Source: Gnetum montanum
Taxonomy: Eukaryota > Streptophyta > Gnetopsida > Gnetales > Gnetaceae
DNA: 34,493 nucleotides
Assembly (NCBI GenBank): GCA_015680685.1
Contig: MNCI01035790.1
Coordinates: forward strand, 104,023 to 138,515
Reading direction: 5' to 3'
A model generated the notes under the pieces. The model worked only from the letters and a program-made list of their open reading frames with translations, ran no database searches and was not told the origin of the DNA. Shown here in pieces: positions 22,387 through 33,489 of the stretch. Each line of letters begins with the position of its first letter. Position 1 is the first letter of the stretch. Position numbers and translations under genes: made by a program.

Positions 22387-22541
22387 TCTATAAGGCCAAA
22401 ATACAAAGATGCTTATTTCGAGGCCCAAAACCTTTGGACACCTCCAAACAAGTCCCCATAGTTTCCAAAACATCCTAAAGTCATCAAAATACACCAAAAA
22501 CACTCTCAAACATGCCAAAACTCTAGGGAAAGATCCCATCA

Positions 22542-24299
22542 ATGGAGAAATGTTACTTGGGCTTGTTTGATGCCCACATCATAATACTAATAGCCTATTA
22601 TATATAAAACCTAAGTTGTTTACTAGGCAATAAGAGTTTGCTTTCCTCTAACGCCTAAGCCAAAATATACTAAAATGAAATATAATATACAATACTAATC
22701 ATAGGCATTATGATTTTAGTGATCAAAAAGATGTCCAATAGTAAATATCAATTTAAATGTTCTAAATTCCAAAACTCAATTCAAATGGAAAGTAAAGCTA
22801 TGCCAACATCATAGACAAATAAGTACATAGTTCACATGTGCCAACCAAATGACATTACAAAGTACAATAATACTAGTTGAACATTATAACTTAGAAATTA
22901 TTCGAGTTCTAACTAAAAAAAAAAAATACTAGAATTGCATATAATCTAATTTAAGCATAAACTTTTCTAGCTACTTCTCTTCATGTAAAACTTTTTTACT
23001 TAGTAGGTAAAAACACAGGAAAAGGTTAATTCACATGATTGGGTAGGGAAAATAAATTACAAATACTCCCTTAAGGATTTTGGAATTAGGTAGCTGGATA
23101 GCCTTGTATGTTAGAATATAATGATGAATCATATGTACAATCATTTTTTTATTAAAAATATATAGAAACATAATGATGCATTAACAACACATGGAAAAGA
23201 TATGACAGTTTGTACATAGTCATGACTTCTTATGAAGAATATAATCCATGGATTCCAATCGTTAGCATCATCATTATCATCATACCATACAAAGAACAAG
23301 TTCCATTGAAGAAAAGAAAAAGAACATGTAAGAAAGTGTTTCAAGGAGGAAGAAGAAGAAGAAATGGTGTAAACTAAAGTTCCACAATAAATAATTGTAA
23401 ACTATGTTATAAAGAAAAAAGCAACTATAAGTGAACTTTAACTTATGAGTTGCAATAATAAGATACTAAAAGCTACAAACATATTTTTAAAAAATGAAGA
23501 TGGTAATCATGAAGCAAATACATGAAACCATTTATAAGAAAGAAGAAACCTAGTATTCCTAGATATTATACTAAGAAGAATAAGTAACAATCAGTTCTAC
23601 TCATATAACTAATGAGTAAGTGTTGTAGAAGATAAGAACAATCACTACAACATAGGATCTAGTTTCTTAAATAAGAAGAGAAGGTTCTCCAAAATATTAT
23701 AATAGAATAAAAGAAGAAATACTTATGAGATGCAATGCATAAGCATGACTTCATGAAGTATGAGAGAAGTTTGTGAAGTTCAGTTTTAGAAGAACTTAAC
23801 AAACTACAATGAATAATGTGAAGTTAAGTTCATTAAAAACTTAGTGAAGTACAAACGTTTGGTTATGATAAGCCAAAACACGAGTGTTCATAACACAACA
23901 TAAATTTTGAACAACAACTGAGATAAAGATATTCATAACATACTATAAGTTATGGATAAAAATAGTACTAAAAGGATTGAGAAGAAACTTTATGAATAAA
24001 TGTTATGCTGTAAAAATGTGAGAAGAATGTTAAGTTGAGGTTACGATGGTGTTATTCTCAATTATGAATAATGCATCCTTCTAAAAGATCCTAAGGTAAT
24101 GACATTGTGTCAAGAACACAATGAAAAATTCAACATTATATAAGGGTTGTTGCATTAAAAAATGTTAATACCAAATAACTATGAAACCATTAAATAACCA
24201 AATAAATAGCCACTTTGGTTTCACATCTTCAAAATGGGATTTGGATCATAAAATCTAGAAATAATTCAAGTTCAAAAGGTAGAACATAAAAGCAAATTA
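22542..24299. other. AT-rich stretch without a gene
   Basis: No frame above 70 codons has recognisable content on either strand. A short GAA run lies at 23347-23362 and A runs near 22915. Probably old intergenic or transposon-derived sequence beyond recognition. Confidence 0.5.
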
Positions 24300-24309
24300 A
24301 TGAAGCCTA

Positions 24310-25020
24310 TGATGTATGATGAAATGATGGAAAAAATTAAAGATTTTCCACTACGTGTGGAGGAGATGTATATGAAGATCACTGCATTAGAAGATATGTT
24401 CACTACTTAGGAAAGTAAGACAGAAGTAAATCAAAATGATGATCAACTAAAAGAAATCATTGATGAATAAAAACTACGTGAAAGCAAAAATTGCTACATT
24501 GAAAGCTATTATTGAAGTGGATCTAACAAAGAAGCATCTTGAGAAAATTAGTGAAGAAGCTCACATGGATTTGGTAATATCTAGTCTTCTTGATAAAGAA
24601 AAAGAAAAGAATGAAACATTTTGTAATCTCTGTTATGCTAGGATAGAAGAAAAACTAGTGAAAGTAGTGACGATAGTGATAAATAACATTATGCATATTA
24701 AACCACCTATATAAAGGATGCAATTCATTCTAGATCTAAAAATGGTAAACCTAGGCACATTATTGTCAAATTTCATAACATAGATGATAGATCCAAAGTT
24801 TGAAAACATCATTGTCACTTAAAGTTTTATAAAATTTGGATCAATAAATATTTCACTAAAAGGAAACTTGCAAAACGTTTTGTGGAATGAAGGAAAGTGA
24901 AAGAAGCAAGAGAAGAAGTTTTTGTAGCTTTTGGAAATGCGAGATGCTTTACAAGAGAATACATTCAATGGCAAAAGGCCTTGAACAATGGAAGACTTAC
25001 TCCATCACTTATATAGTGAT
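24310..25020 (+). pseudogene. Possible LINE/L1-type ORF1 remnant
   Basis: On the plus strand a coiled-coil-like start (MMYDEMMEKIKDFPLRVEEM, then ITALEDMFTT) is followed by a charged 84-codon frame (24460-24714). After a frame change comes IKDAIHSRSKNGKPRHIIVK and FHNIDD, which resembles the (A)HR...KPRPIIVKF...D segment of L1-type ORF1 RNA-binding proteins, and then a basic KYFTKRKLAKRF and KVKEAREEVFVAFGNAR. Several stops. No reverse transcriptase follows. The call rests mainly on the KPRHIIVKF segment and is tentative. Confidence 0.4.
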
Positions 25021-25191
25021 TTTACGAGCTAAATAAGGATGGTGGCAAAAAGAAGAGTAAGACAATATACCATTACATATACCACCATGGTAGGAGAATC
25101 ATTTTGGCAAGTTTGTTAGGGCATAATCATTACATGCAACAAGGCAAGTTTTTACTTAAAATAAGCAACATAGCCATTACACGACACAAAT

Positions 25192-25214
25192 GTTACAATT
25201 CTCCCAATTTTTAT
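25192..25214 (-). other. Copia polypurine tract and start of its 3' LTR
   Basis: Downstream of the copia RNase H, the minus strand reads ATAAAAATTGGGAG followed by AATTGTAACATTTGTG. The purine-rich tract just before a TG is the expected plus-strand primer and LTR start (TG at 25197 on the minus strand). The far end of this LTR was not found. Confidence 0.5.
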
Positions 25215-25242
25215 TTATTTTAAGGTATTACAACTAGCAGCA

Positions 25243-26660
25243 ACCACTACATTTCAAAATTTGCCAACCCAAGTTCTTTTCTATACCATTTTAACTTCTC
25301 CAAAGGAATAGCCCTGGTCATCATGTTTGTTAGATTTTCAAGAGTATGAACATTCTCAAAAGAAATCCTTTCTTTTACAATCTGATCCCATATGAAATGA
25401 TAAAGAATTTCAATATGCTTTGTCCTTGCATTGAACCTGGGATTCTTTGACAGGAAGATTGCACTTTGGTTATTACAAGAGATTTTAATTTTCTTTTGCC
25501 TTTGCCCAAAGTCGTTGATCAATCATTGTAGCCAAATTTCTTCTTTGCTTACTTGAAAAGCTGCTACATACTTAGCTTCAAGTGTCAATAATGCAACACC
25601 ACTTTGTTTCTTGTTGATCCAACTAATAGCACCTATGTTCATTTTGAAGGAAAATCTACTTGTGAATTTTCAGTGATCAAGATCACCACCCCAATCTGCA
25701 TCCATGAAACCATGCAATCCAAAGGAACCTTTTTCATAATAGATGGTAAAATTACCAAGACCTTTAAGATACCTAAAAATTCTTTTAACAAACATTCAAT
25801 GTTCTGTACTAGGATTAGACATAAACTTGCTTACAACTTCAATTGCATATGCAATATCAAGGCTAGTACAAACCATTTCATACATGAGGTTGCCTACAAC
25901 ATTATCATAAGGCATTTTTCTCATTTCCTTCATTTCTTCATCTATTTCATGGCATTTTTCCATTGATAATTTCATGCCCACAAACATTGGAGTGTTTATT
26001 GGCTTACAATCCTACATATTAAATTTTTCCAAAAATTTATTAACATATGCAAATACACTAATCCATAACTTTTGAACTTTTCTATCTCTTTTAATTTCCA
26101 TGCCCAAAATTTTCTTTATAGTACTAAGGTCCTTCATCTTAAATTGATATGATAGCTAATAGTTTAGCTTAGATATTTCTTGCATATTATTTCCTATTAT
26201 TAACATATCATCAACATACAATAGCAATATCAAATAGGTTTGTGCCTCTTTCGTTAAGTACATGTAAGGATCACTATTAGACCTTACAAAACTAAACCTC
26301 ATCATGCAAGAATCAAATTTCTTATACCACATCCTAGGGGATTTTTTCAACCCATATAAGGATTTCAGCAAGTGACATACCATGTTCTCCTTGCCTTTAC
26401 CTTCATAACCTTTAGGCTATTACATGAAAATTTCTTCATCAAGGTTTCCATGAAGAAAAGCAATCTTGATGTTCATCTAATCAAGCTCAAGATTTAAAGT
26501 AGCCACAAAAGATAATAATAGCCTTATAGAGGTTAACTTAACCACTAGTGCAAATACTTCTTCATAATCAATACCTTCCTTTTGAGAGTATCCCTTTGCT
26601 ACTAGCCTAGCCTTGTATACTTATTCTTTTATCCTAAAGAGCCAACTATGGTGTAGGAAC
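25243..26660 (-). pseudogene. Ty1/copia pol: reverse transcriptase and RNase H, decayed and truncated
   Basis: Reading leftward: an RVT_2 entry ([20 protein letters not shown], near 26600-26550), then SLYGLKKSPRMWYKKFD in the open piece 26383-26156, and the catalytic YVDDMLI with YVDD at 26208-26219. Next come the thumb/connection (MRKMPYDNVVGNLMYEMVCT; 25987-25796), RNase H with GFMDADWGGDLDH (25660-25720), SGVALLTLEAKYVAA, and the C-terminal CNNQSAIFLSKNPRFNARTK and HIEILYHF, ending near 25247. These are standard copia features. Gag, protease and integrase are missing: the frame is cut near 26660, where a plus-strand LTR begins. At least three stops interrupt it, so it is inactive. Confidence 0.92.
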
Positions 26661-26666
26661 ACCTTT

Positions 26667-27564
26667 TTTGATCCCCTTGTTCTTCCCTATGTGTGTGTTT
26701 TTGTAAGCTTTCAGACATTGGAAAGATATCTTGAAAGTTCGCGAGACATCTTGGTTGAGCTTGGAAGTAATTGAGACAACTGGTTGATTAGATTGATGTC
26801 TCGAGTGAGACATCTTCACTCTACATGAGACATCTTGGCTCTAAATGAGACGTTCAAAAAAATAGTAGATGTCTCAACTGAGAGCTAGGTTTCATAGGAG
26901 ACATCTTGACAAGGTTAGATATGACCTAGACCAATGGGAAAACTTCAAAAAATGTTCATTCCAATTTAGGAAATAGTTGGAATGCCATGAAAAAAGATCG
27001 AAACAGCTGAGTAGAAGGTGAAAAGACTTGGGAAACATCTAGAAACCTCAGGTTGAGCTGAGAAAAGGTTTCTAGGGTTCTTATCTTCCTATTTGACATA
27101 AATATTAATGTATTCATCATTGTTGATACAACCATGAATGAAAAAAAGAAAAGCTCTTAAGAGTGAAGAACTGAGTAAGAGAGAGTGGATGAGCACATTG
27201 AGTGAGTGTAATTAGTGATTGTAGCTTTAAGATTAGCTTATGGTGTGTTGGTCTATGTATTCTATTCTCTTGTATCTCACTTGTCAGTGGAAGATTTCAA
27301 TCCCAGATTATGAGAGAGATTTCTATTGGTTGTGTATTGCATTGAGAACAACCATTGTGTGGTTATAAAGCCTCATGTTCTACAATGTTATTTGAAAGCA
27401 ACAGGTTTTGGATGTTTGTGAGAATTGTGAGCCCTGTTGTAATCTTCTAACTAAAATAATTAAAGATAGCTAGTTTTCTTATTTTCTAACAAACATTTTT
27501 GTATTTGCATAATATCTAGATTTAGTATTCAAAGGTGATTTAATTATGGAGTGAATCTACTCCA
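26667..27564 (+). repeat. 5' LTR of a plus-strand retrotransposon
   Basis: The right boundary is set by a CA at 27563-27564 followed, after seven bases, by a primer-binding site. The left boundary, TGATCCCC at about 26667, is a guess from the point where the copia frame stops. ACATAAATATTA near 27100 may be the TATA box. The U3 part carries the AGACATCT cluster. No second LTR copy was recognised in the window, so the element is truncated. Confidence 0.6.
26744..26906. promoter_or_regulatory. AGACATCT array in the U3 of the plus-strand LTR
   Basis: AGACATCT at 26744, 26808, 26828 and 26899, AGATGTCT at 26867, TGATGTCT at 26794 and GAGACGTT at 26847, mostly in the form GAGACATCTTGG. Five exact octamers on both strands in 165 bp is far above chance for 8-mers. 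The same word fills the U3 of the minus-strand element at 20-22 kb. Confidence 0.5.
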
Positions 27565-27571
27565 ACGTTAT

Positions 27572-27583
27572 TGGTATCAAAGA
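27572..27583 (+). other. Primer-binding site (initiator tRNA-Met type)
   Basis: TGGTATCAAAGA against the plant consensus TGGTATCAGAGC, lying eight bases after the LTR end. The changes include a G-to-A transition. It fixes the plus orientation of this element. Confidence 0.75.
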
Positions 27584-27632
27584 CTAGTTTTATTGTTACT
27601 TGGAAATTGGTTGAGGATTTTGTCAATTTCAG

Positions 27633-27701
27633 ATGGCACCCAAGAAGAAATAGGTGCAAGCTCTAAATCAAGACATGGAAAGCATGAAGTCTGCCTTATA
27701 G
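27633..27701 (+). pseudogene. gag N-terminus of the plus-strand LTR element, fragment
   Basis: ATG at 27633, 50 bp after the primer-binding site, gives MAPKKK, a TAG (27651, likely from CAG), VQALNQDMESMKSAL and another TAG. A short basic MAP start followed by an amphipathic helix is typical of plant gypsy gag proteins. Beyond 27700 I could not follow it, so the rest seems lost. The superfamily is inferred from this start alone. Confidence 0.5.
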
Positions 27702-27889
27702 ATAATGGTTACTTGGTAATGAATGACAAAGGTACCTCCACACTCAACCATGCAAATCAGGAAGCGTTCATGTGTGATCTTGTCGAATTTCGTGGACTCT
27801 ATGTCTTCCAATACACTAGTCTTCTAGGAAGTGAGCTTTACCCTAACAGTCATTCGTTGTCTTCCCAATTACACTTGTGATGTACAAAG

Positions 27890-28590
27890 GTATGGTTAAG
27901 TGTAATTGAGGCATCTGATTTTTATTATTTTATGTTTTAGGCTCTTGGTGCTTAAAATAGAGAAATGAAGTAATTTAATAACTAATTTTAATTTAACTAG
28001 TTAACTAATCTCTAATTAGTCCTAACATAAGCATCTAGTCCCACTTTCTGTACACATCTTGAACCCACGTATCTGCTATTGGGATTATCAAGCATTTATG
28101 CTACTAGGTGAACCAAGCAATAACACTACTAGGATTACCAAGCAAATACATGTTTACGCTCAAAGCGGTTGTACTTATGTGTTTAATCTATTTAGCTTAA
28201 TTAATTAAATAATCACTTGAAGTCTAATTTAGGTTAATTAATTGCATAATTAATGAAAAAAATAAATGCATAAATAAATCATTAATCTATTCCAAGTGTT
28301 GCAAAATTTGATAAAAGGCTGGTCTTTATTGCTGTTCATACTGGTGTGTTTAGGTACAATAGTGCTTGAATAAAGATTCATACACTTTTCAACTTCTGTT
28401 GCAGGCACTTAGAGAAATATTCTAACTCTCAAGTGATAAAACTACAAGAGCTCTACCACAACTATGACTTGACTCCCCATAAACATGCTTGGTGAGCATG
28501 TATTTACAGAATTTATTGTGGAGCTACGTCGACAAGGCCCCATAGATGTAGTAAACACTATGTTGACATGGCCTCGTCGATAGGGAAACA
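27890..28590. other. AT-rich stretch without a gene
   Basis: Several TTAATTAATT-like segments (28200-28260), no coherent frame. Could be a decayed LTR of the element to the right, but no repeat partner was recognised. Confidence 0.4.
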
Positions 28591-28592
28591 CC

Positions 28593-28720
28593 ACATAGAT
28601 GTGGCCATGTTGATGGGGCTCCATCAATGAGGCCATGTCCATGAGGACCCATCGACGAGGCCACATCCATGAGGAGCCATCGACGAGGCCACGTCCATGA
28701 TGGCCCATCAACGAGACACA
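28593..28720 (+). repeat. 28-bp GC-rich minisatellite, about four units
   Basis: CCATCRAYGAGGCCAYRTCC-type units start at 28621, 28649 and 28677, with a partial unit at 28705, exactly 28 bp apart; a degenerate unit lies just before. Frames read across it on the minus strand (28891-28442) follow from the repeat and are not called as genes. Confidence 0.88.
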
Positions 28721-28971
28721 ATGACAATTCATCATACCCCCAAAACTGAATGAAAACTTGTCCTTGAGTTCCTTTATAAAATTGGGAAGGTATGGGATTA
28801 TTGACTGACTCTTGACATAACAAATCAACATAACAAAAGTGAGTGCCTGAGTGTACAAATCAACAACATTACAAAAATTTATGGTGTCCATGATACAAAA
28901 TTGAACACCATGACATGACTACTCAAAACTAGATAACACATCCTCTAATGACATGAAGGTAATTGAGAAGA

Positions 28972-31419
28972 TCAAATAGTCCTAGGTGATGGAAGCTCTT
29001 GAGGTTTTGAAGGATCTTCACTAGCTTCGGGCCCATGTGATGATTGAGGTGGCTTTGGCTATCTTGTCGCGACTGCTACCTCTAGTGGAAGGTGAAAGGC
29101 ATCTAGTAATTCCTTCATCTTCTCCTCCTTGCTCTAGGGATCATTCACATTCCACACAGCATCACCAATTTGGGCTAGAATGGGGATATCCCATTGACAT
29201 AGCATTACTAGGAACAACTCCTTAACATTGACAAACCATACAACGAATTGTTTGTGTTTGACATTGAATGCCCTAATTGCATTTTGTAGCTCTTAGTAGT
29301 CATTCATTTGTTTGGCTAGGTTCTCAATAGTAGATCTCTAATCAGTGTGTTTGCCCTTGAGAACCTTGAGTTCCACATTTGCCACCACAAGCATTTGCAT
29401 GGTGTCCTTGTGGTGCTTGAACTTGACCTCATGCAATAAGTATGAGCGCACCACTTACTTCTCCAGTTTTGATGGTAGCCGTATGGTAGTCAACATAGCT
29501 AGATTCATGTACCAGAGATTTGTGAGCTCCATGTATTTTTCCATTTCCTCTATCTACAACTCCTTTATGTAAATTTCTACTTTATTGTACTATTCAATCC
29601 CATCAATGATGAGCTGCCATAATTCTTGTCCTTGTTGGAGTTACTAGAGGGTCTCATTCATCTTTGCCTTTACCACTTAAGTATGTTTTTCATTTACCTT
29701 TTTCTGTAGGCTAACTTGGTCTCTATAGTGATCCTTAACTCTATTAAATTTAAGAGCCTTTGATTTCTAGGTGGCTACCTCTATTGTAGTCTTTTGGCAA
29801 AGGGCATGGACCTCCTCCATGGAGAGGTTTTTGCCCCTTGCCTCTAGCAACTCCAACTAGGTTGCAATAATACTATTTAGAAGATCAAAGACATCTGGAA
29901 GTGGTTGCCCAGTTCCTACCAATTGGTCTAGTAGTTCTTCATGTTGTGCTGCATTCAATTTACTACTTATGATCCCTATGGACATCTACACATCTTTGAG
30001 TGTAGTGACATTTGGTATAGATGTCACAGGTGCATTGAGTGTTTTGGCAATTTTGTTAACAACCACCTTTGTTGTTGTCTCTTGCCCTTGGTGTTACATT
30101 ACCAGTACTATTGCCTCCTTGCCCTTCTCAAAGTGCATCAAGAAGGTTGTAGCGTTCCCAAAAATTTCTGGGAGTGGTTGCTATTTTGAGAGAGATACCA
30201 TTATCTCTCTAGTATTAGGATTCGACCTTGTAGACAACTATGTTTGTTGGGCTAAGAAAATGGATTTACCTCCTCCCATCAGGCTAACTGTTCAAGCCAC
30301 CTCATTTAAGTGACTCATCGCTAGTTGGTACACAAATGGATCCTTACCACTCATGCCTGCTCATTACTCTTGTTCACTCAAGAGCCATTCTTAGTACTCA
30401 TGCAACTATTGGACTATTGCAACAACGTCTAGCACAATTGTTAAAGTGGTAGGTGGAGGTGGTGGTTGTTGCTCCTCTTCTTGAATGGTTGTTATAGGCA
30501 TTTTATCTTTCATCATCTACATCAAATTGGTGGTTGGAGCATGTTTGACAACATCATTTTTATAGTAGACTATCCCTCCCCTCTGACAGAGTTTTCTGAT
30601 GAGGCATGGGAAGGGAAGTGCCTTCCTTCCATGTTCATTCTCTTTAAACTATTTCTCTATCTCCAGATAGATCAATTGTGGAAGGTTGACAGGGAATCTT
30701 CCACTCAAAGCACTGCATGCATAGGTAGAAAAAGCAACGATCTTACTAGGCCTCACTGTGGAGTTTAGGTAAAAGGCCACAATCTTATAGTGGATCCTTT
30801 TTGTTGGTGTGAGTGCACCATACTCGGTGTGGTTAACACCATAGCACTGATGCATCCATTTCTTTTTGATTCTGAGATCTACCTACATTACAATCCTAAC
30901 AAGATTTGCCCTAGTTTCTAGCAACCCAAGTGCTTTAGTAATTGCCTGCATTGAGTAGGACACTGAGATGTCCTTGATTTTGATCGTTGAACCAGCCTAC
31001 CTCTTGTTCCAAAATAAAAATGTCTCTCCCATGTACCAATCCTTGCTAGAAGTGATAATTGACCACATGGGAGAGGTCCTTAGTTGTTCATGTACTTCAT
31101 TAGGTGCTTGCTCCAAAAAGAGCTGAAGTTTAACTCTTGGAGCACTATTTTTTAGACCTCTCTTGATCTAATTTGATTCAAGCAGGCTTTCATCAAGGTC
31201 ACCTCAAGGTTTGCTTACTAAGTTGGTGCCTCATCTTGGTGGGAATGTTTTGTTATTGCTGCTAGTTCTAGAATCTAATGGATAGATTCCACTTCAGCCT
31301 CTTCCCTAAGAGGATCCATGGCATGGATTGCAATTGGTTCTTCCTGGTCTTGTTTTTGTCCATTTCTCCCTTGGTTGAGATGGTCCTCCTTCTTGTGTAT
31401 GTTTTCCTTTTGGTGCCAT
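28972..31419 (-). pseudogene. Large decayed ORF with glutamate/lysine-rich C-terminal half, probably transposon-derived
   Basis: On the minus strand a start at 31419 (MAPKGKHTQEGGP) opens a reading that can be followed for about 800 codons with scattered stops and a few frame changes. An N-terminal half contains LVRIVM, KKKWMHQCYGVNHTEYGAL and YACSALSGRFPVNLPQLIYL (30855-30649). A middle part contains VTSIPNVTTLKDV and LLDQLVGTGQPLPDVFDLLN. The last 270 codons are glutamate/lysine-rich and coiled-coil-like (LELLEARGKNLSMEEVHALC, VKDHYRDQVSLQKKVNEKHT). It ends in a proline-rich tail (PEASEDPSKPQELPSPRTI) near 28972. No nuclease, RT or zinc finger is visible. The basic MAP start resembles gag, and gypsy elements with an extra downstream ORF exist, so it could be the gag-like or extra ORF of a large element. 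Family not recognised. Confidence 0.55.
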
Positions 31420-33489
31420 CTGAGGTCACAACACATCCATGGATTAGTAGATATAATGTGCAACTTTGAATTTTTTGAATACCTTAACTCATTAATTAGT
31501 TACACTTGGCTAAGGTTGGACCATGGTAGATTGATTATTTTATTAATTAATTTTTATTATAAACATCATCGGAGCTCATTGGAAGGGTTTAACTTTTGTA
31601 ATTTGGTGTTTAAATTTTGATTTCTTAGTTAAACCTTTGTGGGAGTTAGAAAAATGATGAAATAATTTCTATAAAAAAATGGCACATTTGTGGCCCCCTT
31701 AACTAAGAGCTCACCACCAAAAGCTACAGGATCGAAGAATGGAGTGATTTGGATAATTGGTTAGGAAGTTATGGGCTTTGGAAGGTTTTAGGCTCTAACA
31801 ATTTGAAAAGCTCCCTTGGCGTTTGTGAGAAAATGTGAAAATTTCTAAGGGGGGTCCTACATATTTATACTACTTTTGCACTATGTTGATAGGGCTACGT
31901 ATGTGGGGCCTCGTTTACAAGATCCATAAACAAAATTTTCAAATGTAAATATCTTGAAAAATACAAGGAATTTTGAGTGAATTTGGGGTCCATGGAGTCC
32001 TAGAAAAACCAAGAATATGATGAAATCATTGAAGAGGATCTTTAGAAGTTCAAAAATTCAAAAATTTGATAGAGAATGTATGCATTGAACAAAATATGTA
32101 AAGGAGAACATGACTGGATGTAGAAGATGGATGTACAAAAGATTCTGATTGCAAGAATGCCTAAGGATAAGGTGCTTAACGAACCCAACCAAGATATATG
32201 CAAGTGGATCCTTCCCATAGCAAGCACATGCCTTCTTTACGCTTGCATAACCTTAACCTAAGGAGTTTGTGGACCCCACAAGTGATTAATGTTTACCAAA
32301 GAATTGAAGTACATTAGACAAAGCCATTGAATCAAGAACATGGACACCGGTAGTGAGGTGAGTTACAAGCAGCATAGACAGATGATGGAGAAGTTGGAAT
32401 GGAGTTCCAAATTGAGGTCATAAGAAGTCCCTTGTGAATTTTGTGTTTAAATGACTTCAGAAGATTCATTCTTAGTCCAAACCAAAACCAACAACTTTTA
32501 GTGATGCATCACCACTTCAAGATTGATCCACTGCCTCAAGACACAAGAGTACTCCAACACAATAACCACCATTCCATAAAGAGAAGAAAAGAAAAGTAAG
32601 AAGTGAGATAGGGCCTTAGTTAAAGGGGATCTTCAGACATGGGCAACATGTCTTTCTAATCCCATAACTAGTGCTTGTAGCTCGTTTATTTGTCTAAGGA
32701 ATGTGCTTTGAATTCCCATCATGTTTATTATTATTATTATTATTATTATTATTTTGTTTTTTATTGTTATTTTTTAATTATTTTTTCTTTTTTTTTGGAT
32801 GGTAACCACATCATGCAAAGACTTTATTTAACTTCTTATTATTGGTTGACACAGAACAGTAAGAAGTCTATGAGAACACCCATGCACCTAACCAAGTTAA
32901 AGAGTACAAAGAGTATTGAGTCCTCTTGAAGTCACACCCTATGCAAACCTTTGAATCCTTTCCAATTCTAGAAACTACCAAGGTCACAAATTTATTAAAA
33001 TTTTATTTAATGAAAGGGATCTCATACTTTCAAAACAAGAAAAATCATAGAATTTGTGGATGCGTGAATGACCTGGACTTATTGCTTGTTTCATGAAAAA
33101 GAAACCATGCCTTAGCCATTGGTACAAAAATTCAAAAATAGAAACCAAACATTAGCAAACAAAACATTAAGCACAAACGCCCATTAGCAACAACTACAAC
33201 ACCACTGTGTCTTGTTGGCATAAAGCACGTTTATTAAAAAAAATTAGAAAATCACACTAAAATAAAGTAAAATATATAAGAAAGTGTAGAATACTCAGGA
33301 AATATTTAAATGTACTAACAATGGTGTCAAACAAAAATGGTATAAAATAGGAAATTTTTTTTATAAAAATCAAAAAGATGTAAAAGAAATAATTTGCAAA
33401 GACACAATTGTGTAAAACAAAAAATAGGAAAATTGAGGAGCTACATATATGATTAACATGAATGGCCTTGAGTTGGAAGGAGGAGATTT
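31420..33489. other. Stretch without a gene between two minus-strand ORFs
   Basis: No coherent frame. It could contain a decayed LTR belonging to the gypsy element on the right or to the ORF on the left, but no primer-binding site or repeat partner was recognised. A trinucleotide repeat lies inside. Confidence 0.45.
32725..32754 (+). repeat. TTA/TAT trinucleotide microsatellite
   Basis: About ten uninterrupted TTA units followed by T-rich sequence to about 32795. Confidence 0.95.

Noticed and set aside
28442-28891. 149- and 99-codon minus-strand frames
   Set aside because: They run through the 28-bp GC-rich repeat and repeat its translation; no motif outside it.
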